Shown piece after piece: positions 1 to 8,190 of a stretch of 64,000 bases of DNA (the stretch's first letter is position 1; each line of letters begins with the position of its first letter). A model generated the notes under the pieces. It was not told the DNA's origin. It did not search any database and saw nothing but the letters and a program-made list of their open reading frames with translations. Location: assembly GCF_015244745.1 (NCBI RefSeq), contig NZ_JABCQI010000001.1, forward strand, positions 62,001-126,000, given 5' to 3'. Source of the DNA: Gluconobacter cadivus (GTDB lineage: Bacteria; Pseudomonadota; Alphaproteobacteria; Acetobacterales; Acetobacteraceae). Position numbers and translations under genes: made by a program.

Positions 1-271
1 CCAGAACGCTCTCGCGGGACAGCAGACGCCCCGTACCGTCATAGATCAGAACCTCGATCGTGCCTTTCGGATGGCGATAATCGAACGCTTCGGCAAAGAC
101 ATACAGCTTTCCATCTCGCCACAGCCCAAAAGGATCTGCCAGAAAACGATGGTCCCCGATGTCGGGCAGCGTCGTGATGGGAAAACCGTTCAGGCTGGCC
201 GCATCGACGATCTCTGCCAGAGGCGCGTGAACGATGGCGCATCGCCAGTGATCTGTCCGCAGAAATGGCAT
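1..271 (-). CDS. GIPC-transferase N-terminal-like (five-bladed propeller) protein, 3' truncated by window edge
   Basis: The minus strand reads an open frame from an ATG at 269-271 to the window edge, 90 codons seen. The start is supported by a GGGAGGAG Shine-Dalgarno about 6 bases upstream. The visible peptide begins MPFLRTDHW and contains a DPFGLW-DGKLYVFAEAFDY segment. This resembles the propeller domain called the glucosamine inositolphosphorylceramide transferase 1 N-terminal domain, often found in bacterial sugar-transfer or formyltransferase-like proteins. That family assignment is from memory of the motif. The catalytic part lies outside the window, so substrate and role cannot be given. 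It is divergent from mmcB, with 83 bases between the two starts. Confidence 0.6.
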   Translation of the reverse strand, partial: MPFLRTDHWRCAIVHAPLAEIVDAASLNGFPITTLPDIGDHRFLADPFGLWRDGKLYVFAEAFDYRHPKGTIEVLIYDGTGRLLSRESVL

Positions 272-354
272 GAGGCACTCCTCCCGCAAAAATACAGCTT
301 CAAAAAATATCTGCCGGGGCAGACGTAGAGCGCAGATCGGGGCAGGATGGAACC

Positions 355-894
355 ATGAGTGAGGCTCTTTCCGCAATTCCCGCAGACATCGCCTGCGGTC
401 TGCCCGAAACGCAACTGGCCATCCGGCGCGCCGTTCTCCGCCTGTGCCGGACGATGAACTGGGCGGCCATCAATGAATTTTCCCTGCCCGCCGCAGGTCG
501 TCGCGCGGACGTGATGGCGCTTCTGCCCGACCACTCCCTGACCTGTATCGAGATCAAGTCCGGCCTGCGCGATTTTCAGACCGATCAGAAATGGCCCGAA
601 TACCGCGACTGGTCCGACCGTCTGTTTTTCGCCGTGGATGATGCTTTTCCCGTGGACATCATCCCGCCGGACGTAGGTCTGATCGTCGTCAGCGTCAGCG
701 CCGTCCCCCCTGCCCTGCGCGATAGCGTTCTGGCAGAATGCACGATCATCCGGGAACCGGCACTCCACAGACTCGCCCCTGCCCGGAGGCGGACACTGCT
801 GCATCTGTTCGCAACAACCGCCGCCAGCCGACTCATGGGCCTTGAAGACCCCGCCATCACCTCATCCCTCCGCGCCGCACGACGCGCTGAATAG
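355..894 (+). CDS. mmcB: MmcB family DNA repair protein
   Basis: A 179-residue protein of the MmcB family (formerly a DUF), known in alphaproteobacteria as a LexA/SOS-linked repair protein with a restriction-endonuclease-like fold. What is seen: an RADVMAL strand (Asp about 52) followed by IEIKSG (Glu66, Lys68), which fits a PD-(D/E)xK nuclease-type core. Then come the family hallmarks KWPEYRDWSDRLFFAV (80-94), a GLIV strand near 108, and LAPARRR near the C terminus. Length is usual for the family. It is followed after 9 bases by the inositol monophosphatase family gene, so the two may be co-transcribed. I see no LexA box in the short upstream gap. Nuclease activity is inferred from the fold, not shown. 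Confidence 0.88.
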   Translation: MSEALSAIPADIACGLPETQLAIRRAVLRLCRTMNWAAINEFSLPAAGRRADVMALLPDHSLTCIEIKSGLRDFQTDQKWPEYRDWSDRLFFAVDDAFPVDIIPPDVGLIVVSVSAVPPALRDSVLAECTIIREPALHRLAPARRRTLLHLFATTAASRLMGLEDPAITSSLRAARRAE

Positions 895-903
895 GACTGT
901 TCC

Positions 904-1692
904 ATGACCTTCGATCCGATTGCCGTCCGCCTCGAAGCCGCCCGCAGCGTCGTCCGCGACGCAGCCCAACTGGCCCTCTCCCTGCGCCCGGCCCCCGGCG
1001 GCCCGAGCGGCACTCTCAAGGGACGTCAGGACTATCTGACCGAAGCGGACGGCGCTGTCGAAGCCCTCGTCAGCCGCCGCATTCAGGAGCTTTTTCCCGA
1101 AGACGGTTTTCAGGGCGAAGAAAACGGTGCCACCCGCCAGGGCCGCTTCCGCTGGGTCGTAGACCCGATCGACGGGACATCGAACTATGCCCGTGGTCGG
1201 GACCGCTGGTGCGTCTCCCTCGGCCTTCTGGAAGGCGACGAACCTGTTGCGGGCGTGATCGAGGCCCCGGCTCTGGGTGAAGTCTTCACGGCCAGCAAAG
1301 GCAAGGGCGCGTTCCTGAACGGCAAGCCCATCAAGGCCTCTCCCATCACCAACACGCAGGAGGCCATGATCGAAATAGGCTGGTCCTCCCGCGTCCCTGC
1401 CGAAACGTTCAACGAAAAGATCGCCGCCATCATGGCTCTGGGTGCCATGCCACGCTCGGGCGGGTCCGGCGCGCTGGCTTTGGCGGATGTGGCCTGTGGT
1501 CGCTCCGACGGCTATCTGGAAATTGTCATCCAGCTCTGGGATGTCGCCGCCGCACTAGCCATTCTCGCGGAGTCCGGCGCGGCCGTCTCGCCCTTCCTTC
1601 AGACTGGTGGCCTGACCGGAGGGGCGACCATCCTCGCAGCCGCTCCGGGCGTTGCAAAGGCCCTCTCAGCCGCGGTCAACGTGGAAATCTGA
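904..1692 (+). CDS. Inositol monophosphatase family protein
   Basis: A 262-residue Mg-dependent phosphatase of the IMPase/SuhB/CysQ superfamily. All three metal-binding motifs are visible: GEENG at 71-75, the DPIDGTSNY signature at 87-95, and WDVAAA at 212-217. Members dephosphorylate inositol-1-phosphate, histidinol phosphate or 3'-phosphoadenosine phosphates, and the substrate cannot be read from these motifs. The frame starts at an ATG 9 bases after mmcB. Because the family includes HisN-type histidinol-phosphate phosphatases, a role in histidine synthesis is possible. Nothing nearby supports that, as hisI lies 24 kb away. Confidence 0.9.
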   Translation: MTFDPIAVRLEAARSVVRDAAQLALSLRPAPGGPSGTLKGRQDYLTEADGAVEALVSRRIQELFPEDGFQGEENGATRQGRFRWVVDPIDGTSNYARGRDRWCVSLGLLEGDEPVAGVIEAPALGEVFTASKGKGAFLNGKPIKASPITNTQEAMIEIGWSSRVPAETFNEKIAAIMALGAMPRSGGSGALALADVACGRSDGYLEIVIQLWDVAAALAILAESGAAVSPFLQTGGLTGGATILAAAPGVAKALSAAVNVEI

Positions 1693-1778
1693 CATCTCCT
1701 TTCCCGCACTCGTGATTTGGCCGCATTTGGCGCATAGTGCGGGAAACATCCTTTCGATGACTGCAGAAGGTATCTTTC

Positions 1779-2645
1779 ATGACCCTGTCCGGTCTCCTGC
1801 GTACGACCACGCTCGTCGCTTCGGGCTGTCTTGCCCTGTCAGCCTGCTCCGACGCACCCCAGACCACTGCCAGCCAGCAGCAGCTTATCGTTGATCGCGC
1901 CACACTGGCTGTTCAGGACCTTTTTGCGGGGACCACGCCCCAGTCGCGCTCGCAGAAACTGCTTGCCGAAGCCAAGGCCGTCATGGTCTGCCCGTCCGTG
2001 CTGAACATGTCGTTCGGGATCGGCGGCTCCGGCGGTCGCTGCCTGCTGCTCAGTCGCGACGCACGCGGCTCATGGTCCGATCCGGCATTCTATCGTCTGA
2101 GCACAGCTTCGCTGGGATTACAGGTTGGCGTGCAGAGCGCGGAAACCATCCTGTTCATCATGTCCCAGCGCGGCATTCAGGCCATTCTGGACAGCCAGTT
2201 CAAGTTTGACGCCTCCGCTTCCGCCTCCTTCGCCAGCATTGGCACGGGTCTGGAAAACAGTACGGCCGGTGCGCACAACACCGACATTTACGCTGCCCAG
2301 AAAAACGAGGGCCTCTATGCCGGTGCAGCTCTGGGTGGCTCCAAACTGACCGTCGATAGTGGTGCAAACCGCGCTTATTACAACCAGACGGTCGGCCCCG
2401 AGGACATCGTCGTGACGATGCGCGTCAACAACCCGTCTGCTGATCCGCTGCGCCGCGCCCTGATGTCGGTCGCCCAGACGCCAGCAGCCTCCACAGTCCC
2501 ATGGCGCGTGACGCAAGCGGCCACCACAACCGCACAGGATGTAGTCGGCAACAGTCCGTACCCGACGACCTACGATGCATCGCGCCCCTATTCGGCGCAG
2601 GCCGCAGGCGTCCAGAGCCAGAGCCTCGCTCCACTGAAGCACTGA
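1779..2645 (+). CDS. SYLF (Ysc84-like) domain lipoprotein
   Basis: A 288-residue exported protein. The N terminus has a signal peptide ending in the lipobox LSAC (Cys23), so the mature protein should be lipid-anchored. The central region (about 40-215) matches the SYLF/Ysc84 domain: AKAVMVCPSV, a Gly-rich GIGGSGG stretch, then GSWSDPAFYRLSTASLGLQ and VGVQSAETILFIM. This domain is a lipid- or phosphoinositide-binding fold in eukaryotes, and its bacterial role is poorly defined. The last 60 residues are Pro/Ala/Thr-rich and probably disordered. The gene is alone on its strand and ends at a bidirectional hairpin shared with mltG. Confidence 0.85.
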   Translation: MTLSGLLRTTTLVASGCLALSACSDAPQTTASQQQLIVDRATLAVQDLFAGTTPQSRSQKLLAEAKAVMVCPSVLNMSFGIGGSGGRCLLLSRDARGSWSDPAFYRLSTASLGLQVGVQSAETILFIMSQRGIQAILDSQFKFDASASASFASIGTGLENSTAGAHNTDIYAAQKNEGLYAGAALGGSKLTVDSGANRAYYNQTVGPEDIVVTMRVNNPSADPLRRALMSVAQTPAASTVPWRVTQAATTTAQDVVGNSPYPTTYDASRPYSAQAAGVQSQSLAPLKH

Positions 2646-2651
2646 AAACCC

Positions 2652-2678
2652 GTCCCGCTCTCTTCCAAAGAGCGGGAC
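2652..2678. terminator. Hairpin between SYLF gene and mltG
   Basis: A perfect 10-bp stem (GTCCCGCTCT pairing with AGAGCGGGAC, 7-base loop) sits in the 34 bases between two convergent genes. On the minus strand it is followed by GGGTTTTC, so it is a better terminator for mltG than for the SYLF gene. Confidence 0.7.
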
Positions 2679-2679
2679 A

Positions 2680-3729
2680 TCAGTTCGGGGTCTGCGTAGC
2701 CCCGGACAGATGCGCGCGATAGGCGCGGATGTTTTTATCCTGATCGGCAAGGGTTTCGGCAAAATTATGCCCGCCCGATCCTGTCGCCACGAAATACAGC
2801 ATTTTGCCATCAGCCGGATGCGCCGCCGCATCCAGAGAACTCTGCCCGGGTGAGCAGATGGGTCCGGGGGGCAATCCGGCCTGAAGATAGGTATTGTACG
2901 GCCCCGGTGTTTGCAGGTCCTCATGGGTCAGAGGCGCATCAAGCGTCCCCACGCCGTTGCTGAGCCCGTAAATTACGCTCGGATCTGTCTGTAGTCGCAT
3001 TCCCAGCTTCAAACGGTTGAGAAATACGCGCGCCACCATGGGGCGCTCCGATGGAACTGCCGTTTCACGCTCGATTAGAGACGCCAGAACCAACAGTTCC
3101 TGCGGAGACTGTATCAACCCGTCCAAAGCCTCGACATTGCGCCCGTCCCATGCGGCGGCCAGCCTGGTTGCCATCATTTTCTGCAATTTTTCGGCCAAAG
3201 CCTGACGCGACGTTCCCCAGACATAAGACACCGTCTGCGGAAAAACCGTTCCTTCAACGAGCGTCGGTAATGCACCACTCAGTGCCGGCGCCTTATCGAG
3301 AATGGTTGTGATTTTAAGCGCCGTCAGTCCCTCAGGTACCGTCACCTGATGGGAGACAGGCTTGCCGTGACGCAGGATCTCAAGAACATGCGCGACCGAG
3401 ACGCGGGAAGGAAACTGGAGTTCTGCCGCATGAATCTGACCGTCGCGATGCGTCAGAAAGGCAGCGATCCGGAAAAATGTGCCCGACGCCCAAGTCGGCG
3501 ACAGGATGCCATCGTCCTGCAGGGCTTTTGTCACGCGGGCATTGTTGCCGTGCGGAATAACAAATGTCTTCGCGTCCTGTAGCGGACCGGGATCGGTGTA
3601 ATGGCCATATCCCGCAACCAGTCCGGCCACGAGAAGCAAAGGCGCTCCGAAGAACGCCAGCTTGCGGCCAGCCTTTGGAGGAAGAACGAGCTTCCGCAGT
3701 TCCTCGCCGTCAGACTGACCTTCAGACAT
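2680..3729 (-). CDS. mltG: Endolytic murein transglycosylase MltG
   Basis: A 349-residue YceG-family protein that cleaves nascent glycan strands in the inner membrane and so sets chain length. Seen: a short cytoplasmic N terminus, one membrane anchor at about 24-42, and a LysM-like subdomain. The catalytic core contains LASLIERETA with the catalytic Glu220, and LQTDPSVIYG at 246-255, followed by GPYNTYLQAGLPPGPI. Residue spacing matches the E. coli enzyme. It is the last gene of the fabD-fabG-acpP-fabF cluster, starting 17 bases after fabF, a gene order that recurs in many proteobacteria. Confidence 0.95.
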   Translation of the reverse strand: MSEGQSDGEELRKLVLPPKAGRKLAFFGAPLLLVAGLVAGYGHYTDPGPLQDAKTFVIPHGNNARVTKALQDDGILSPTWASGTFFRIAAFLTHRDGQIHAAELQFPSRVSVAHVLEILRHGKPVSHQVTVPEGLTALKITTILDKAPALSGALPTLVEGTVFPQTVSYVWGTSRQALAEKLQKMMATRLAAAWDGRNVEALDGLIQSPQELLVLASLIERETAVPSERPMVARVFLNRLKLGMRLQTDPSVIYGLSNGVGTLDAPLTHEDLQTPGPYNTYLQAGLPPGPICSPGQSSLDAAAHPADGKMLYFVATGSGGHNFAETLADQDKNIRAYRAHLSGATQTPN

Positions 3730-3746
3730 GGGAAACGAACCCTTCC

Positions 3747-5033
3747 TCAGTCCTTGAAGCGCTTGAGGATGATGCTTGCATTCGTCCCGCCGAAGCCAAA
3801 GCTGTTGGACAGGGCGACGTCGATCTTGCGCTGCTGAGCGACATGCGCCACGCGATCGATCACGCTTTCCCGCGCCGGGTTATCCAGGTTCAGGGTCGGC
3901 GGCACAACGCCGTCACGGATGGCCTGAAGGCAGAAGATCGCCTCAACCGCACCGGCCGCCCCCAGAAGATGGCCAATGGCCGACTTCGTGGAGGACATAA
4001 CCAGACGCTTGGCGTCTTCGCCGAAGAAGCGCTCGACCGCATCAAGCTCAAGGTCATCCGCCATGGTGGAGGTGCCGTGCGCGTTGACATAGTCGATATC
4101 GGCCGTAGTCAGGCCACCGCTGTTGCGCAGCGCGGCCTTCATGGCACGGAACGCACCCTCATGCCCTTCAGCCGGAGCCGTGATGTGATGGGCATCGCCG
4201 GACATGCCGTAGCCGCCGATTTCACCGTAGATCTTCGCACCACGGCGCTTGGCGTGCTCAAGTTCCTCAAGCACGACTACACCGGCACCTTCACCCATGA
4301 TGAAGCCATCACGGTCCTTGTCCCAGGGGCGCGAAGCCTTGGTTGGATCGTCGTTGGAAGCGGTGGACAGCGCACGTGCCGAGCAGAACCCGGCAATGCC
4401 GAGCGAGCAGATCGCAGCTTCCGCACCACCGGCAATCATCACGTCCGCATCGCCATACTGAATCAGACGCGAGGCGTCGCCAATGGCATGAACGCCCGTC
4501 GCGCAGGCCGTCACGACCGCATGGTTCGGTCCTTTGAATCCGTAGCGGATCGAAAGATGGCCGGAAATCAGATTGATCAGGGCCGAGGGAATGAAGAACG
4601 GCGACAGACGGCGGGCCTTACCGCTCGAAACCGTCAGGGAGCCGTCATAAATCGTCTGAAGACCGCCGATCCCCGAGCCGATCATGACGCCAGTGGCGCA
4701 GCGATCGTCTTCGTCCTCAGGCTTCCAGCCTGAATCCTCGACAGCCTGAATGGCTGCGGCAAGGCCCAGATGGATGAAGCGATCCATCTTCTTCTGGTCC
4801 TTGACCGGCACCCAGTCGGACAACGTGAGACCACCTTCCGCCGTCGGGCCGTCCGGAACCTGTCCGGCAACCTGGGCAGGAAGTTCGGAGGGATCGAAAT
4901 GCGTGATCCGGCCAATGCCGGACTGTCCTTCGATCAGCCGCTTCCAGGTCAGTTCCGCGCCCACAGCCAGTGGGCTGACAACACCGATACCGGTTACGAC
5001 GACACGCCGCCCGTTAGTTGCAGTCCCGCTCAT
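3747..5033 (-). CDS. fabF: Beta-ketoacyl-ACP synthase II
   Basis: A 428-residue condensing enzyme that elongates acyl-ACP with malonyl-ACP in type II fatty acid synthesis. The thiolase-fold triad is complete: Cys177 in TACATG, His319 in NAHGTST and His355 in SAIGHLLGAAG. The ATG at 5031-5033 is preferred because AGAGG lies 5 bases upstream. An in-frame GTG at 5049-5051 would add six residues with poorer spacing. It follows acpP by about 134 bases containing two hairpins, and precedes mltG. Confidence 0.97.
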   Translation of the reverse strand: MSGTATNGRRVVVTGIGVVSPLAVGAELTWKRLIEGQSGIGRITHFDPSELPAQVAGQVPDGPTAEGGLTLSDWVPVKDQKKMDRFIHLGLAAAIQAVEDSGWKPEDEDDRCATGVMIGSGIGGLQTIYDGSLTVSSGKARRLSPFFIPSALINLISGHLSIRYGFKGPNHAVVTACATGVHAIGDASRLIQYGDADVMIAGGAEAAICSLGIAGFCSARALSTASNDDPTKASRPWDKDRDGFIMGEGAGVVVLEELEHAKRRGAKIYGEIGGYGMSGDAHHITAPAEGHEGAFRAMKAALRNSGGLTTADIDYVNAHGTSTMADDLELDAVERFFGEDAKRLVMSSTKSAIGHLLGAAGAVEAIFCLQAIRDGVVPPTLNLDNPARESVIDRVAHVAQQRKIDVALSNSFGFGGTNASIILKRFKD

Positions 5034-5125
5034 CGATGCCTCTTGTCTCACGTTATGTCCGGGTCTTGCAGCCGAACCTCATGACAAGGCCCGGCTGATC
5101 TTCCACCCCTGAATGGGGTAGGAAT

Positions 5126-5149
5126 CCGGGGCCGAAAAAGCAGCCCCGG
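5126..5149 (-). other. GC-rich hairpin between acpP and fabF
   Basis: Seven paired bases (CCGGGGC with GCCCCGG) around a 10-base loop, immediately downstream of acpP in the direction of transcription. No U-tract follows. It may act as an RNA-stabilising or attenuating hairpin that keeps acpP mRNA above fabF mRNA, rather than as a full terminator. A smaller ACCCC/GGGGT hairpin lies next to it. Confidence 0.4.
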
Positions 5150-5167
5150 TCAGTCTGAGGACTGGCC

Positions 5168-5407
5168 TCAGGCTGCTTTCTGCTTTTCGATATAGTCGAT
5201 GGCATCCTTGACGGTTGCGATCTTCTCGGCTGCATCTTCCGGGATCTCGACGGAGAAGGCTTCTTCGAAAGCCATGACCAGCTCAACCGTGTCGAGGCTG
5301 TCTGCGCCCAGATCGTCGATGAACGACGCGTCCGGCGTTACCTTGCTTTCGTCCACACCGAGGTGCTCGACAACGATCTTCTTTACCTTGTCAGCAATGT
5401 CGCTCAT
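5168..5407 (-). CDS. acpP: Acyl carrier protein
   Basis: A 79-residue acidic four-helix carrier. The phosphopantetheine attachment Ser37 lies in the invariant DSLD motif ([16 protein letters not shown]). The start at [10 protein letters not shown] (ATG 5405-5407) has AAGGA about 8 bases upstream. An in-frame ATG seven codons earlier lacks such a site and would add a non-family extension. It carries the growing acyl chain between FabD, FabG and FabF, encoded around it. Confidence 0.97.
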   Translation of the reverse strand: MSDIADKVKKIVVEHLGVDESKVTPDASFIDDLGADSLDTVELVMAFEEAFSVEIPEDAAEKIATVKDAIDYIEKQKAA

Positions 5408-5629
5408 CTGTTCGTTCCTTATGCCCATCCGGGACCCTGTTGCCCGTCCGGTGCGTTACATCAAAACTCGTACTGCCGCCTGCCAGTCCGGAAGCCCAGT
5501 GGTTCCTCCAGAGCAGGGCCGCCCCCGTTGAAGGGGAGGCGTTGCCGCCGGAAGAACCGGACATCAGCCTTCAGCAGGCCGGGCAAAGCAGCGCGCGATT
5601 AGCATGCTTTAACCAAAAAGGCCAAGCAT

Positions 5630-6370
5630 TCACACCATCGCCATGCCACCATTGACATGCAGGGTCGTACCCGTGACCCATGCTGCCTCTTCGGAAGCCA
5701 GATATACCACTGCGGACGCCACGTCACCAGTATTCCCCATCCGACCGAGCGGAATAGAGCCAACCAGCTTTTCGCGGACTGCTTCCGGCAGCACATCCGT
5801 CATCGGCGTTTCGATGAAACCGGGTGCCACGACATTGACCGTGACACCACGCGGACCGGCTTCCTGCGCCAGAGATTTGCTCATGCCCACGATACCGGCC
5901 TTGGCGGCAGCGTAGTTGGCCTGACCGGCATTGCCCGTCGTTCCCACCACGGAGGCGATCGAGATGATCCGCCCCGCACGACGGCGCAGCATGCCCTTGA
6001 GCGCAGCGCGGGCCAGACGGAACGGGCTTTCCAGATCGACGGTCAGAACCTGCGACCAGTCGCTGTCCTTCATGCGGATGGCCAGCGTATCGCGCGTCAG
6101 ACCGGCATTGTTGACCAGAATGTCCAGCGGCGCGCCCGCAGCGGCTTCGGCCTTGGCCACGAGACCGTCGGCCTCGGTGGGATCGGACAGGTTGGCGACG
6201 GCGATGTGGACGCGCTCGCCCAGGCTGTCGGCCAGTTCCTGAAGAGCCGCTTCACGCGTGCCGCTGAGCACGACCGTCGCGCCCTGTTCATGAAGCTGGC
6301 GGGCGATCGCGGCACCAATGCCGCCTGATGCGCCCGTTACGAGGGCCGTCTTGCCGGTAAGAGAGAACAT
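5630..6370 (-). CDS. fabG: 3-oxoacyl-ACP reductase
   Basis: A 246-residue NADPH-dependent short-chain dehydrogenase for the first reduction of fatty acid elongation. Seen: the TGASGGIG cofactor loop near 12-19, NNAG near 88, and the Ser-Tyr-Lys triad in the SIASVVG and NYAAAKAG segments. The C terminus has the usual VTGTTLHVNGGMAMV ending. The position between fabD (12 bases upstream) and acpP makes the FabG assignment secure among many SDRs. Confidence 0.96.
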   Translation of the reverse strand: MFSLTGKTALVTGASGGIGAAIARQLHEQGATVVLSGTREAALQELADSLGERVHIAVANLSDPTEADGLVAKAEAAAGAPLDILVNNAGLTRDTLAIRMKDSDWSQVLTVDLESPFRLARAALKGMLRRRAGRIISIASVVGTTGNAGQANYAAAKAGIVGMSKSLAQEAGPRGVTVNVVAPGFIETPMTDVLPEAVREKLVGSIPLGRMGNTGDVASAVVYLASEEAAWVTGTTLHVNGGMAMV

Positions 6371-6382
6371 GATCGGTTGTCC

Positions 6383-7327
6383 TTAAAGGGTCTTGAGCAG
6401 GGCTTCGATTTCGGCAGGCGTTCCGGCATTGCTTGTGGCCAACTCGGGAGCGATACGACGTGCCAGACCGCACAAGACCTTGCCCGCACCAAGCTCGTGC
6501 ATGTTCGTCACACCCATTGCCACCATCGCCTGCACGCTCTCGCGCCAGCGCACAGTGCCCGTCACCTGCTTCACGAGAAGTTCGCGAATGGTTGCCGGAT
6601 CGGTCACCTTGGCAGCCGTGACATTGGCAATCACGGGAACGGACGGCGCATTCAGCGTCGCAGTCGCCAGTGCATCTTCCATCTCGCGTGCGGCAGGCGC
6701 CATCAGCGACGAATGGAAAGGTGCAGAGACCGGTAGCTTCACGGCGCGCTTGATGCCATGCTCTTTGGCGACAACGATGGCACGGTCGATGGCGCTCATC
6801 ACACCGGACACAACGATCTGACCACCGCCATTGTCGTTGGCGATTTCCAGCGTCTCGCCTTGGGAGGCCTCGTCACAGATCGCACGGGCCTGAGACGCAT
6901 CCACACCCAGAAGAGCCGCCATGCCGCCCTCCCCGGCCGGAACAGCGCGTTGCATGGCCTGACCACGCAGACGCAGCAGACGCGCACCTTCCGCAATCCC
7001 AAGCGTGCCAGCAGCGGCGAGAGCGGAATACTCACCCAGCGAATGCCCGGCCAACAGGGCTGCCTTGTCCGCCAGTTTGAAACCGCCTTCGCTTTCCAGA
7101 GCACGCACGGCGGCCAGCGAAACCGCGAACAGCGCGGGCTGGGCATTTTCCGTCCGCGTCAGTTCATCCGCATCACCAGTGAACATCAGGCGCGACAGAT
7201 GATCGCCAAGCGCCTCATCCACTTCCTGAAAAACCGCACGCGAGGATGCAAAAGCCTCGTGAAGGGCCTGTCCCATCCCGACGGACTGGCTCCCCTGTCC
7301 CGGAAAGACGAACGCGTGAACCGACAT
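6383..7327 (-). CDS. fabD: Malonyl-CoA:ACP transacylase
   Basis: A 314-residue acyltransferase that loads malonyl groups onto AcpP. It begins MSVHAFVFPGQGSQ. It has the nucleophile elbow GHSLGEY with Ser96, and SAPFHSSLM carrying the catalytic His. The ATG at 7325-7327 has GGGGGA 3-8 bases upstream. An in-frame ATG 19 codons further up gives an unrelated extension and is rejected. It is the first gene of the fab cluster, and a 72-base gap separates it from the upstream periplasmic protein gene. Confidence 0.96.
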   Translation of the reverse strand: MSVHAFVFPGQGSQSVGMGQALHEAFASSRAVFQEVDEALGDHLSRLMFTGDADELTRTENAQPALFAVSLAAVRALESEGGFKLADKAALLAGHSLGEYSALAAAGTLGIAEGARLLRLRGQAMQRAVPAGEGGMAALLGVDASQARAICDEASQGETLEIANDNGGGQIVVSGVMSAIDRAIVVAKEHGIKRAVKLPVSAPFHSSLMAPAAREMEDALATATLNAPSVPVIANVTAAKVTDPATIRELLVKQVTGTVRWRESVQAMVAMGVTNMHELGAGKVLCGLARRIAPELATSNAGTPAEIEALLKTL

Positions 7328-7399
7328 GGATCCCCCTGCTGGCAGTGAATTTAAGGTTTTGCGTGATGCGTCCTCACGCTCCATCTGTCAAATCCGGCA

Positions 7400-8146
7400 T
7401 CAGTTTTTACGCTTGAGCGTAAAGAATTCATCAGTCGGAATTTTCACACGGATCATGGAAAACGGCCTGTCGGAACGGAATACGGTGCCATTCTGATAAT
7501 CCTGCGGGCGGAGAATGAATGTGTAAGGCACCGCACCTTGATTATCGACCAGAAGCCGCGCCGTTCCGTTTTCCACGGCTTCAAAACGCGCGCCGGGAGC
7601 GACATCAATCTTCAGCCGATGTGCATCAGGCGCCAGAAAAGCAAGGATTACGCCAAAGAAATCGCGGATGGCGGCATTGATCTCCCCCATCCAGCCCACG
7701 GCCTGCTCTTTTGTAAAAGACGGCACCGGGAGAGGATCGACCTCGATCGCCAGCTCAAGCTGGACCTTCCGGTTGGGTGGCAGCGTCAGCAGAACGGGAG
7801 GATTTTCCGCCAGAAGGGCCGCGGAACGGGGAAAATGCATCTCCCGATCCTGACCAACAAAAAGCGGAATATCGCCCTCTTTGGTATGGAGGACGACCCG
7901 CGCCTCAGACGGTGCAGCATGGTCAGGCACGATATCGCCCAGAAAATGCAGCGACAGATTTTTCCCTGCCTTGTCCGGCAGGCGGTCAAACCGGTCATAC
8001 ACCCGGTAAATACCCTTGTAGCTCCCGACCCGCATAGCGTGCTGGCCAGTAACTGTGACAGTTTCTTCCGGTTCGGCAGAAACGCTGGAAAACGGTGCGA
8101 CCAGAAGAACTGCGAGCAATCCCATGCCGATGCCGGTTTTTTTCAA
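7400..8146 (-). CDS. Exported protein of unknown function (TTG start)
   Basis: A 248-residue protein I do not recognise. Reading from a TTG at 8144-8146 gives MKKTGIGMGLLAVLLVAPFS, a textbook signal peptide with likely cleavage after SVSA. GGGAGGAG lies just upstream. Starting at the later ATG (8125) would remove the positive N-region. The mature part is beta-rich in appearance, with an SLHFLGDIVPD segment, a polar middle, a WMGEINAAIRDFFGVI helix near 160 and an FILRPQDYQNGTVF stretch near the end. It is probably periplasmic. It follows the methyltransferase gene by 44 bases and may be its operon partner. Confidence 0.75.
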   Translation of the reverse strand: MKKTGIGMGLLAVLLVAPFSSVSAEPEETVTVTGQHAMRVGSYKGIYRVYDRFDRLPDKAGKNLSLHFLGDIVPDHAAPSEARVVLHTKEGDIPLFVGQDREMHFPRSAALLAENPPVLLTLPPNRKVQLELAIEVDPLPVPSFTKEQAVGWMGEINAAIRDFFGVILAFLAPDAHRLKIDVAPGARFEAVENGTARLLVDNQGAVPYTFILRPQDYQNGTVFRSDRPFSMIRVKIPTDEFFTLKRKN

Positions 8147-8190
8147 GCCCCTCTCCTCCCGCTCTGCCACATCTTCGTGACAAACGATGA

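Noticed and set aside
3564-4733. Long plus-strand open frame opposite fabF
   Set aside because: It lies antisense to a gene with full catalytic motifs, is Arg/Gly/His-rich without any family pattern, and is the expected shadow of GC-rich codon use.
5520-5541. GC-rich hairpin between fabG and acpP
   Set aside because: The stem is interrupted and no U-tract follows. It could arise by chance in GC-rich DNA, so it is not listed as a terminator.
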